The position numbers and the translations under genes were made by a program. This document shows positions 39,944 through 46,600 of a DNA stretch of 64,000 bases, one piece after another. The stretch is from Mycolicibacterium komanii. Lineage in GTDB: Bacteria > Actinomycetota > Actinomycetes > Mycobacteriales > Mycobacteriaceae. Under the pieces are notes generated by a model. It did no database searches. It was not told the DNA's origin and was given only the letters and a program-made list of their open reading frames with translations. Each line of letters starts with the position of its first letter. Within the stretch, counting starts at the first letter, position 1. The DNA is taken from NCBI RefSeq assembly GCF_001050035.1, contig NZ_CVTA01000065.1, positions 169,712-233,711 on the forward strand. The letters run 5' to 3'.

Positions 39944-41049
39944 CTCAACCGGCTGTAGATCTGTTCACAGTCGGATGCGACCCGATCCCACGAGTAGCGG
40001 GCCCGCGCGCGGTCACGCCCCGCGGCCCCCATGCTCTGACGTAGGAAGTCATCGTGGAGCAACCGGTTCACCGCCTTCGGCAACTCACCCGGTCGTGACG
40101 GGTTGATCAGGTAACCGGTGACGTCGTGCACAACCGCGTCGACCATCACGCCGCACGTCGCCACAACCGGCACACCGCACGCCATCGCTTCCAAACCGCC
40201 GGCATTCTCCGGCGTGCAGACCACGACGTCAGCGGACCTGAGTACCGCGGGTAGCTCCTCGCGTGGTATCGAAGCCCGGATCTGCAACCGATGCGCCACA
40301 CCCAGTTTCGCGGCCAGCCCAGTCAACTGATCCGACTCCGAATCGAAGTCGCTACCGGAGCCGTCGAACCCACCGATGAGTAGCAACTCCGCGTGGGCGA
40401 TGTTCGGTAACGCCCGGATGATTGTGTCGAAACCGCTGCGCGACACCAACTGACCGATGCTCACAATGCGCTGCACGTCACTTCGGGCAGCGACAGGGCC
40501 GTCCGAATTGAAGAGTTGTAGGTCCACTCCGGTGGGAACTACGGAAAGTCGGCCGCGCGGCACACCCAGACGCAACAGTCGAGAACCGTCGTCGGTCGAG
40601 GCAGCCGTGACCCAGGAGGCACTTCGGGCTACCAGCGCGTCGAGGTGACGACGCGGATGGCCGCTCTCGACGGCGACGCGGTGCGCATCAGATGCGTGGG
40701 CGGGAAGGGTCTGAACCGTCGGCAGATCGAGATGGCGCGCAGCGAGTTGCGCCGCAACGCCGGACATTCCGAAATGGCCATGCACCGTGTCGGGGCGGTC
40801 GGCCGCCCACTCCGCGTCGAAAAATCGGGCCAACGACTCCGTGCATGCAGGAAGATCGCCTTCGGGAAGCGGGGCCGGGCCCTCCGGTAGGTGCACAACG
40901 GAATAGCCCCGCGGTGTCAGCGTGCGATCGCGCGACCCTCCATGGTCACCGTGGGAATACACCGTCACGAGGTGGCCGCTTCTCGCCAATGCGGACGCCA
41001 GCTCTGCGATACGCATGTGGTGAGCATCGGACACCATGGCGATCTTCAT
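39922..41049 (-). CDS. GT4-family glycosyltransferase
   Basis: 375 residues. GT-B fold: MKIAMVSDAHHMRIAELASALARSGHLVTVYSHGD starts the N-terminal Rossmann domain, and the C-terminal domain has VSIGQLVSRSGFDTIIRAL, the donor site ENAGGLEAMACGVPVVAT (E-x-GG-x-EAMA), and VTGYLINP. SVVPTGVDLQLFNSDG is the usual inter-domain linker. Donor and acceptor are unknown. A SigF-type promoter is found about 100 nt upstream. GAGG lies 5-6 nt before the ATG. Possible role in a stress-induced glycolipid, saccharide or glycosylated compound. Confidence 0.88.
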   Translation of the reverse strand: MKIAMVSDAHHMRIAELASALARSGHLVTVYSHGDHGGSRDRTLTPRGYSVVHLPEGPAPLPEGDLPACTESLARFFDAEWAADRPDTVHGHFGMSGVAAQLAARHLDLPTVQTLPAHASDAHRVAVESGHPRRHLDALVARSASWVTAASTDDGSRLLRLGVPRGRLSVVPTGVDLQLFNSDGPVAARSDVQRIVSIGQLVSRSGFDTIIRALPNIAHAELLLIGGFDGSGSDFDSESDQLTGLAAKLGVAHRLQIRASIPREELPAVLRSADVVVCTPENAGGLEAMACGVPVVATCGVMVDAVVHDVTGYLINPSRPGELPKAVNRLLHDDFLRQSMGAAGRDRARARYSWDRVASDCEQIYSRLSQLRASA

Positions 41050-41150
41050 CAGTGCCTCGGCCCCCGACCGAACGGCCGAATACGCTGGGCGCGCGCACAT
41101 TCGGGCCGATCGGACACCCGAGTTAGCGACGGCGGAGACACAAGGGCCGC

Positions 41151-41176
41151 CTACCCGAGCGATTCTGCGCCAAAAC
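41151..41176 (-). promoter_or_regulatory. SigF-type promoter of the glycosyltransferase gene
   Basis: Minus strand GTTT (41173-41176), 16 nt, GGGTAG (41151-41156). The expected start is near 41144, with a leader of about 95 nt. It is back to back with the plus-strand site at 41271-41295, so one spacer carries two divergent SigF-type promoters. Confidence 0.6.
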
Positions 41177-41270
41177 GGTCCGCGGATCACTCTTCGCACG
41201 CCGGATAAACCTCGTTCGCAATACGGACTATCGACCTCCCCGGCCGTCATGTGCCGCGTCCGCGACGATC

Positions 41271-41295
41271 GTTTCGCCCTGCACGGCCCGGGTAC
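41271..41295 (+). promoter_or_regulatory. SigF-type promoter of the Nramp/PRC operon
   Basis: Plus strand GTTT (41271-41274), 15 nt, GGGTAC (41290-41295). The -10 is inside a CGGGTACCCG palindrome. The start would fall near 41302, so the first ORF (ATG at 41305) would be almost leaderless, which fits the absence of a Shine-Dalgarno sequence. Confidence 0.65.
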
Positions 41296-41304
41296 CCGAC
41301 CGAC

Positions 41305-41508
41305 ATGTCAGACAGCGAACGCCTGCCCGACGACGTTCCCGTCGCCGACGCGGTGGAGCAGCAGCGCGACACCCGCGAACCGGTACTCGACGAGGAAGCC
41401 AGCGCAGAGCCCGAGCAGAATCCGCCGCTGGAGGCCCCGCCCGCGGACTGGCAGGAGCAGCTCGAGCCGGTGGAGATCGACGACGAGGACGACACCGTCG
41501 GGGACTGA
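41305..41508 (+). CDS. Small acidic protein, unknown
   Basis: 67 residues, very acidic: about 23 Asp/Glu and few bases (DSERLPDDVPVADAVEQQRD, DWQEQLEPVEIDDEDDTVGD). Proline-rich and without predicted helix breaks other than prolines; probably disordered. I recognise no family motif. First gene of a likely five-gene operon (next start 14 nt after its stop). The ATG at 41305 rather than an upstream start is chosen because it lies just behind a SigF-type promoter; the upstream 18 codons (arginine-rich) read through that promoter. Could act as an ion-binding or protein-interaction partner of the downstream transporter (inference). Confidence 0.6.
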   Translation: MSDSERLPDDVPVADAVEQQRDTREPVLDEEASAEPEQNPPLEAPPADWQEQLEPVEIDDEDDTVGD

Positions 41509-41522
41509 TTGGCAACCGTCCG

Positions 41523-41984
41523 ATGGCCGGCCGCGAGGGCATTCGACGTCTCCAGGGACCACTGGCCCTGCTGGTAATACTCGTCGCGCTCGGGCTGCTG
41601 CTCACGTGCTGCCCGGCCAATCGCGACGGGATGCCGGGCCAACTCGCCAGTGCGATGGAGGAGACGGCGTCAGCCGCGCGCAGCGGCGCCGCGGCGTTGG
41701 AGCTGTGGTCGCAGGGACGGTCAACCGCTCAGCTGGCGGGTGTGCAGCTCTCGGACGCCCGCACTGACGTCGTGAAGGCGTATCAGGGGGTCGCCGATCT
41801 GCGCGCCCGCGATTCCGTCGACGTCGGGCGTCAGCGCATGCTGACCGACTCGATGACCGACATCATCGGCATCCTCAACGCCGCAGCGGCCAGTATCAGA
41901 CAGGTCAACAGCGAACCGGCCCCGCAGCGGGCCCGCGCTAAACTCCTGGCCGCGGCGACCGCGCTCGAAAGCCGTTACCGCTGA
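41523..41984 (+). CDS. Membrane-anchored or lipoprotein-like protein, unknown
   Basis: 153 residues. Basic N-terminus (MAGREGIRRL), a hydrophobic segment PLALLVILVALGLLL (13-27), then TCCPANRD. The LLTC sequence is a poor lipobox (Thr before Cys), so it is either a lipoprotein or a single-pass anchored protein. The remaining 120 residues are Ala-rich helices (QLASAMEETASAARSGAAALELWSQGRS; VDVGRQRMLTDSMTDIIGILNAAAASIRQV), likely a coiled-coil bundle facing outward. No family recognised. Its stop overlaps the Nramp-like start by 1 nt (TGATG), so the two products are probably made together. Confidence 0.72.
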   Translation: MAGREGIRRLQGPLALLVILVALGLLLTCCPANRDGMPGQLASAMEETASAARSGAAALELWSQGRSTAQLAGVQLSDARTDVVKAYQGVADLRARDSVDVGRQRMLTDSMTDIIGILNAAAASIRQVNSEPAPQRARAKLLAAATALESRYR

Positions 41985-43213
41985 TGAAGAAGCTCCTGTC
42001 GGTCGCGCTCGGGATACTGACCGCGATCGGCGGATTCGTCGACATCGGCGATCTGGTCACCAACGCGGTGGTGGGGTCGCGATTCGGAATGGGACTGGCC
42101 TGGGTCGTGGTCGTCGGCGTCGCGGGAATCTGCCTGTACGCCAACATGGCCGGCCGGGTAGCGGCCGTCAGCGGTCGCGCGACCTTCGAGATCATCAGAG
42201 AGCGGCTCGGCCCGCGCACCGCGGCCGCGAACCTCGCGGCGTCGTTCTTCATCACGCTGATGACGTTGACCGCCGAGATCGGCGGGGTGGCCCTGGCCCT
42301 GCAACTGGCCACGGACGTCGGCCCGATGATGTGGATTCCCGTTGCGGCGTTCGCGGTCTGGGTGGTGGTATGGCGGGTCAAGTTCAAGATCATGGAAAAC
42401 GTCGCGGGCCTGTTGGGCCTGTTCTTGATCGTATTTCTCGTCAGTGTGTTTCTGCTGCAACCGGATTGGGCCGACCTCGCCGACCAGGCGATGACTCCCG
42501 TCATCCCTGAGCAGGAATCCGCGGCCACCTACTGGTACTTCGCCATCGCCCTGTTCGGTGCGGCGATGACGCCGTACGAGGTCTTCTTCTTCTCCTCCGG
42601 AGCCGTCGAAGAGCATTGGACCCGAAAGGATCTGAGCACATCCCGGGTCAACGTGCTCGTCGGTTTTCCTCTCGGGGGTCTCCTGTCGCTCGGCATCGCG
42701 GCCTCGGCAGCGATCGTCCTACTCCCCCAACAGATCGAGGTGACCTCGCTGTCGCAGACGGTCATGCCGGTCGTGGCCGCCGGCGGAAAGCTCGCGCTGG
42801 CGTTCGTGATCGTGGGCGTCGTCGCGGCGACGTTCGGCGCGGCCCTGGAAACGGCGCTGTCCAGCGGATACATCCTGGCCCAGTTCCTCGGCTGGCCGTG
42901 GGGCAAGTTCCGGCGTCCCGCCGAAGCCGCCCGCTTCCACGTCGTCATCTTCGTTGCGATCGTCGCCTGCGCGGCGGTGTTGTTCACCGGAGTCGACCCC
43001 ATCCTCGTCACCGAGTACTCCGTCGTGTTCTCCGCCATCGCGCTTCCGCTGACCTACCTGCCAATCCTGATCGTGGCCAACGACTCTCAGTACATGGGCG
43101 GCGAGACCAACGGAAGGGTGACGAACACGCTCGCCTCGGTGTATTTGGTGGTCATCGTCGCCGCCTCAGTGGCGGCGATCCCGTTGATGATCGTGACAGG
43201 AGCGGGACAGTGA
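41984..43213 (+). CDS. Nramp-related metal carrier with altered metal-site motifs
   Basis: 409 residues, about 11 membrane segments. The overall order follows Nramp/SLC11, but the two hallmark loops differ: TM1 normally DPGN reads DIGD (D20-D23, GGFVDIGDLVTN) and TM6 normally MPHN reads TPYE (about 196-199, FGAAMTPYEVFFFSS). Loss of the TM6 Met ligand and gain of acidic residues resemble Nramp relatives that move harder ions such as Mg2+ rather than Mn2+/Fe2+. The ion is not proven. Middle gene of an operon with PRC-barrel-like proteins. Overlaps the next gene by 4 nt (GTGA). Confidence 0.82.
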   Translation: MKKLLSVALGILTAIGGFVDIGDLVTNAVVGSRFGMGLAWVVVVGVAGICLYANMAGRVAAVSGRATFEIIRERLGPRTAAANLAASFFITLMTLTAEIGGVALALQLATDVGPMMWIPVAAFAVWVVVWRVKFKIMENVAGLLGLFLIVFLVSVFLLQPDWADLADQAMTPVIPEQESAATYWYFAIALFGAAMTPYEVFFFSSGAVEEHWTRKDLSTSRVNVLVGFPLGGLLSLGIAASAAIVLLPQQIEVTSLSQTVMPVVAAGGKLALAFVIVGVVAATFGAALETALSSGYILAQFLGWPWGKFRRPAEAARFHVVIFVAIVACAAVLFTGVDPILVTEYSVVFSAIALPLTYLPILIVANDSQYMGGETNGRVTNTLASVYLVVIVAASVAAIPLMIVTGAGQ

Positions 43214-43605
43214 GCGATCTTCCGGTCAAACGTCATCGCGGTCACCTACTCGACGCCCGACTGCATCTGCTGGACCGCCAGATGCTCGACGACGCGGGCG
43301 ATCCCGTCGGGATCGTCGACGACATCGAGTTGACCGGCATCGAGATGGATCACGAGGTCGCCGCCAACGCCCAGCCGCCGCGGGTGAGTGCTCTGCTCTC
43401 AGGGCAGGTGGTGGCGACGCGCATCTTGGGCGGATCACCTCCTCGTTCGCGGCTGCAGGAGATTCCCTGGCGCCTGGTTGCCTCGGTCGGGGTGGTCGTC
43501 AGGCTCAAGCCCACAGACTTGACGTTCGATGTCGGCTGGGTTGAACGCTGGCTGCGCGACCACATCGTCAAACGCGTTCCGGGAGGCCGACATGCGGCTG
43601 AGTGA
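43210..43605 (+). CDS. PRC-barrel-like protein A
   Basis: 131 residues from GTG over the Nramp-like stop. RGHLLDARLHLLDRQMLDDAGDPVGIVDDIELTGIEM resembles the PRC-barrel start (LLDRQLVDxxGxxVGKVDDLEL), the small beta barrel also found in RimM and in some magnesium-transport proteins. The C-terminal part VGVVVRLKPTDLTFDVGWVERWLRDHIVKRVPGG is not assigned. Likely soluble. The pairing with an Nramp-like carrier suggests an accessory or sensor role. Overlaps the next gene by 14 nt. Confidence 0.7.
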   Translation: MSDLPVKRHRGHLLDARLHLLDRQMLDDAGDPVGIVDDIELTGIEMDHEVAANAQPPRVSALLSGQVVATRILGGSPPRSRLQEIPWRLVASVGVVVRLKPTDLTFDVGWVERWLRDHIVKRVPGGRHAAE

Positions 43606-43936
43606 ACTGCTGGGGCTGCGCGTCGTCGACGCCCGCAACCAGCGGGTCGGCACGGTGATCGACGTCCGCCTCGCCATCAGCGGCGACCCGGCCGACGACC
43701 CGCCGGCGCCGCGGGTGCTGGGACTCGTCGTGAGCCCCAAGACGCGGTCGTCGTTCTGGGGTTTCGAGCGGTCGGGGGCGACCGCCCCGGCGCTGCTGGC
43801 GCGGATCGCCAGGTGGCGACACCGCGGAACGTTCCTCGCGGCGTGGGAGGACGTCGCCCGTGTCGGTTCGGACAGCGTGCGGTTGCGGGCCGATTACACG
43901 CGCTTCTCGGCGATGCTGCCCGGCGCGGGCGTTTAG
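43592..43936 (+). CDS. PRC-barrel-like protein B
   Basis: 114 residues. MRLSELLGLRVVDARNQRVGTVIDVRLAISGD matches a PRC-barrel N-terminus (LLGxxVxDxxGxxVGxVxDVRL), and RVLGLVVSPKTRSSFWGF continues the barrel. GGGAGG lies just before the ATG, inside the end of the previous gene. The two PRC-like genes look like separately encoded barrels that could pair. The stop (TTTAG) overlaps the -35 of the csbD promoter. Confidence 0.7.
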   Translation: MRLSELLGLRVVDARNQRVGTVIDVRLAISGDPADDPPAPRVLGLVVSPKTRSSFWGFERSGATAPALLARIARWRHRGTFLAAWEDVARVGSDSVRLRADYTRFSAMLPGAGV

Positions 43937-43956
43937 CCGGTGAGGGCCTCGGGAAC
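43931..43956 (+). promoter_or_regulatory. SigF-like promoter of the csbD gene
   Basis: Plus strand GTTT (43931-43934, overlapping the stop codon of the preceding gene), 16 nt, GGGAAC (43951-43956). The same -10 variant occurs at 45777-45782 with the same 16-nt spacer. The start would be near 43963, 58 nt before the CsbD ATG. Confidence 0.5.
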
Positions 43957-44020
43957 CCGACACCTGCGCGAGGAAGTTCCTCGTGATTGGACTGAATCCA
44001 CTCCACTGCGGAAGGTGAAC

Positions 44021-44257
44021 ATGACCGAGAAGAACAGTGGCCCTGAAGAAGGCATCAAGGGCGTCGTCGAAGACGTCAAGGGCAAGGCGAAGGAAACGGT
44101 CGGCACTGTCACCGGCCGCGACGACATGGTTCGCGAGGGCAAGGCCCAGCAGGACAAGGCCGATGCCCAGCAGGATGCGGCCAAGAAGGAAGCCGAGGCG
44201 GAGTCCGCTCGCGCAGGCGCCGAAGCCGCTGAGAAGCGCCAGGAAAACGAGCAGTAA
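44021..44257 (+). CDS. CsbD-family stress protein
   Basis: 78 residues, very hydrophilic. GIKGVVEDVKGKAKETVGTVTGRDDMVREGKAQQDKADAQQDAAKKEAEAE is the CsbD signature (GxxKxxxGKxKExxGxxTGxxxxxxEGKxQxxxGxxQ), followed by an Ala/Glu-rich helix. CsbD is controlled by SigB in Bacillus subtilis; its biochemical function is unknown. GAAGGTG precedes the ATG. It has its own SigF-like promoter and ends at a bidirectional terminator. Confidence 0.9.
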   Translation: MTEKNSGPEEGIKGVVEDVKGKAKETVGTVTGRDDMVREGKAQQDKADAQQDAAKKEAEAESARAGAEAAEKRQENEQ

Positions 44258-44271
44258 TTCGGATCGAAAGC

Positions 44272-44303
44272 AGAAAAGCCCAGCCGATCGGCTGGGCTTT
44301 TCT
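44272..44303. terminator. Bidirectional intrinsic terminator
   Basis: A perfect 32-bp palindrome (core AAGCCCAGCCGATCGGCTGGGCTT) bounded by CAGAAAAG and CTTTTCTCTTT. The GC-rich stem is followed by T-runs on both strands, so it can end transcription from both the csbD gene and the convergent UsfY-like gene (stop 44314). It is the most canonical terminator in the window. Confidence 0.9.
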
Positions 44304-44313
44304 CTTTCCTACT

Positions 44314-44622
44314 TCAGCTACTGGGTCGTTGCCGCTGAGCGTCGGGATGTTCTGCGTACCAACGTTCTTCGATCTTGCGCACTCGCAGGTGCTCGACCAG
44401 CAGCCACCCGCCGCCGATGATCAACAGCGCGGCAGATCCGCAACCCAGGCCGATACCCACACTGTGATGGCTGGCACCGTGGGCCGCCAGCGCCGAAACG
44501 AACAGCACCAGGGCCACTCCGATGAGGATCAGTCCCGGCAGGTCCTTGCTGTCCTTCATCGTCTCTCCGGCGTGTGGACGTGTCGTCCTCGCGTGATCGA
44601 CGGGATCCTTCGGGCTCTTCAT
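44314..44622 (-). CDS. UsfY-like membrane protein
   Basis: 102 residues. DPVDHARTTRPHAGETMKDSK at the N-terminus and VRKIEERWYAEHPDAQRQ at the C-terminus flank two hydrophobic segments (PGLILIGVALVLFVSALAA; GIGLGCGSAALLIIGGGWLL). The DHxRTTRPxAGE and RRIEERWYAEHP motifs are what I recall for the UsfY family, which in M. tuberculosis is encoded beside sigF (Rv3288c) and in M. smegmatis is strongly SigF-dependent. AGGAG stands 5 nt before the ATG, and a SigF-type promoter is upstream. Role unknown. Confidence 0.75.
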   Translation of the reverse strand: MKSPKDPVDHARTTRPHAGETMKDSKDLPGLILIGVALVLFVSALAAHGASHHSVGIGLGCGSAALLIIGGGWLLVEHLRVRKIEERWYAEHPDAQRQRPSS

Positions 44623-44679
44623 CGGTACTCCTCTCTCGGCATACCTCCGCCCGGCTATGGGCTACTGACAACGCTAGAA

Positions 44680-44704
44680 CTACCCGACCCCAGATGGAAG
44701 AAAC
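44680..44704 (-). promoter_or_regulatory. SigF-type promoter of the UsfY-like gene
   Basis: Minus strand GTTT (44701-44704), 15 nt, GGGTAG (44680-44685). The start is expected near 44673, giving a leader of about 50 nt with AGGAG before the ATG at 44622. The site lies just downstream of the oxidoreductase stop codon. Confidence 0.65.
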
Positions 44705-44719
44705 GGGACCGAAAGGGCC

Positions 44720-45352
44720 TTACCGATAGGACGGGTACACCTCGGCCCGCAGGGCCTTCGCGAGGTGAGCGGCGTTGCGGGCCAACGCAGCAGTCGTCGA
44801 CGCGACCGGCTCGGGGACCTCGTCGAGGTCCCTGTAGTCCGTGCTCTGCATCGCCTCACCCGTCCAGTAGGTGCCCCCCTGGGCCGGAATGCTGTAACCG
44901 ATGTCGTTCAGGCCCTGGAAGCAGTCGGCGATCACCTTGTGCGCACCGTCCTCGTTGCCGACGACCCCGACCACGGCGACCTTGCCGACCATGATCGGCC
45001 GGTCCTCGCCGTCGGTGTTCGACAGCTCGGCATCGAGACGTTCCAGCACCCGTTGCGTCACGCTGGCGGGGTGTCCCAGCCAGATGGGGGTGGACAACAC
45101 CAGGATGTCGGCGCCCAACAGCTTTTCGCGGATCTGCGGCCACTCGTCGCCGTCGCCCATGTCCGCCTCGACGCCCGGTGCGATGGCGTAGTCGACGCAT
45201 CGCACGATCTCGGTCTGGACGCCGGCGGCGCGCAAGTTCCCGCAGATGTGCTCGGCCATCAGCGCGCTGCTCGACTCGGCGGGGCTGGGTTTGAGGCTGC
45301 AGACCAGAGCGACGGCGGTCAACGGGCGGTCGGCGTTCGCCGGTGCGCTCAT
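44720..45352 (-). CDS. Flavodoxin-like NAD(P)H-dependent oxidoreductase
   Basis: 210 residues. VALVCSLKPSPAESSSALMAEHICGNLRAAG (phosphate-binding loop of the NADPH-dependent FMN reductase group) and ADILVLSTPIWLGHPASVTQRVLERLDAEL (the TPIYxG-type flavin loop) identify the flavodoxin fold. VAVVGVVGNEDGAHKVIADCFQGLNDIGY follows. A quinone or FMN reductase activity is likely. ATG overlaps the stop of the upstream membrane-protein gene (ATGA), so both are in one unit with a SigF-like promoter. Confidence 0.87.
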   Translation of the reverse strand: MSAPANADRPLTAVALVCSLKPSPAESSSALMAEHICGNLRAAGVQTEIVRCVDYAIAPGVEADMGDGDEWPQIREKLLGADILVLSTPIWLGHPASVTQRVLERLDAELSNTDGEDRPIMVGKVAVVGVVGNEDGAHKVIADCFQGLNDIGYSIPAQGGTYWTGEAMQSTDYRDLDEVPEPVASTTAALARNAAHLAKALRAEVYPSYR

Positions 45353-45720
45353 CCGCCGAACACCGCGGAACCGGTGAGGGCGGGCATGCTCGTCGTGAGC
45401 ACAAGCAGCATCGACGTCAACAGGAACCATCCCGCGCCCTGCCACGCCGTCGACATCTCGCCTCTGCGCCAGTTCAGATAGGCGCGGAAGAAGGCGCGCG
45501 CCCCGCCCAGGAGCAGAACAGCAGGTGCCGCGAGCGCCAGCAGGGCCCGCTGAGGCGCGCCGCAGGACAGGGTGTCGGCCGTCGCGCCCTGGCAGGTACT
45601 CACCCACACCATCGCGCCGAGCAGGAAGATGGCGCCGGTGGCGCCGATGCCGATGGCGAACCGCACCGCATCGCGGATGCTGGTGTCGACATGTCTCAGC
45701 TCGCTGGAACCGTGGTACAC
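45349..45720 (-). CDS. Three-segment membrane protein, unknown
   Basis: 123 residues from GTG with GGGAG 8 nt upstream. Three hydrophobic segments: AVRFAIGIGATGAIFLLGAMVWV (about 18-40), ALLALAAPAVLLLGGARAFF (about 59-78) and GWFLLTSMLLVLTTSMPAL (about 97-115). Two cysteines (TCQGATADTLSCG) sit in the first loop, likely outside and able to form a disulfide. No family recognised. Encoded before and overlapping the oxidoreductase gene; a membrane quinone link is possible but speculative. Confidence 0.72.
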   Translation of the reverse strand: MYHGSSELRHVDTSIRDAVRFAIGIGATGAIFLLGAMVWVSTCQGATADTLSCGAPQRALLALAAPAVLLLGGARAFFRAYLNWRRGEMSTAWQGAGWFLLTSMLLVLTTSMPALTGSAVFGG

Positions 45721-45776
45721 GACGAGAACTCCCGAATTTGCTGCGCAATCAGCGATATGAATCAGACGCAGAGGGT

Positions 45777-45802
45777 GTTCCCGGCCGTTCGGCTCGGTAA
45801 AC
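45777..45802 (-). promoter_or_regulatory. SigF-like promoter of the membrane protein-oxidoreductase unit
   Basis: Minus strand GTTT (45799-45802), 16 nt, GGGAAC (45777-45782), identical in -35, spacing and -10 to the csbD site. The start would be near 45770, 50 nt before the GTG. It directly follows the PAS-ANTAR stop codon. Confidence 0.5.
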
Positions 45803-45803
45803 C

Positions 45804-46478
45804 TCAGTTTTGAGCGCGATAGTGCGCGGTCAGCAGGAGCCGGTCATAGGTCGAGCGGGGCGGCAACTCTTCGTCGTAGTTCAGCCCGAGGAAGTCCTTG
45901 GCGATTTGCTCGGAGAGGATCCGCAGCTTGGTGTTGGTCTCCTGCGAGCGCCACCGGAGCAACTCGAACGCCGAGTCGGCGGAGATGCGGTAGACCAGCA
46001 TCAGCATGCCCTTGGCCTGCTCGATCGGGCCGCGGGCCTCGGCCATCTCGGTGACGGCCGCACTGAAAACCCGGTCGTGCCGCAGAGACGGGGTGACGTC
46101 GACATAGAACCCGTGCGTTCCCACCACCTGATCGCCGTCGTCGAAGAGTTGGTCGCCGACCACGACGACATGGTGCACCTCGCCGCGGGTGTCGATGATC
46201 CGGTGACGGGTGGAGAACGCGCCCGACGTCCGGCGAATCTCGTCGAGCGTCGCCGCCACCTGCCGGTAGTCGTCGGGATGTTTGTGCGACAGCACCAGTT
46301 CGGTCGTCGGCTGTGCGGTACCCGGCTCGTAGCCGTGCATCCGCTCGACTTGCGGCGACCACTCCCAGTGTTCGTCGGCGAAATAGAACCGGAACCAGCC
46401 CACGCGGTGCGGGTCGCCGCCGGCAAGGGCCTGCTCGACGGGGGTCTGCCCGTTGGACTCGGGCAGCTCGTCTGTCAT
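45804..46478 (-). CDS. PAS-ANTAR RNA-binding regulator
   Basis: 224 residues. N-terminal PAS domain (about 20-140): WFRFYFADEHWEWSPQVERMHGYEPGT, LSHKHPDDYRQV, STRHRIIDTRGEVHHVVVVGD, then a C-terminal ANTAR helix bundle (about 143-205): RGPIEQAKGMLMLVYRISADSAFELLRWRSQETNTKLRILSEQIAKDF, with the conserved EQAKG. ANTAR proteins bind paired hairpins in RNA and stop termination. PAS-ANTAR proteins are frequent in mycobacteria. Target unknown. Divergent from the Mrr-like gene over a spacer containing a palindrome. Confidence 0.9.
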   Translation of the reverse strand: MTDELPESNGQTPVEQALAGGDPHRVGWFRFYFADEHWEWSPQVERMHGYEPGTAQPTTELVLSHKHPDDYRQVAATLDEIRRTSGAFSTRHRIIDTRGEVHHVVVVGDQLFDDGDQVVGTHGFYVDVTPSLRHDRVFSAAVTEMAEARGPIEQAKGMLMLVYRISADSAFELLRWRSQETNTKLRILSEQIAKDFLGLNYDEELPPRSTYDRLLLTAHYRAQN

Positions 46479-46534
46479 GTTCGCAGGTTAACGCCGGTGA
46501 CCGCACACGTGTACTGCAGCAATTCCGTTCGTTC

Positions 46535-46549
46535 GTTTATCGGATAAAC
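46535..46549. promoter_or_regulatory. Palindrome between PAS-ANTAR and Mrr-like genes
   Basis: GTTTATC-G-GATAAAC, 7-bp perfect arms around one base, preceded by a TTCGTTCG repeat. It lies in the divergent spacer, 57 nt before one start and 52 nt before the other, as an operator for both genes would. Which protein binds is unknown. Confidence 0.4.
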
Positions 46550-46600
46550 GGGGTGCCGGGTTCGGGCCGCATGTCGGGCCCGAACCTTAGGATCCGTCGG

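Noticed and set aside
46535..46560. SigF-type promoter upstream of the Mrr-like gene starting at GTTT 46535
   Set aside because: The next GGG run is 11-19 nt away and reads GGGGTG or GGGTTC, outside the spacing and -10 pattern. The GTTT is better explained by the palindrome.
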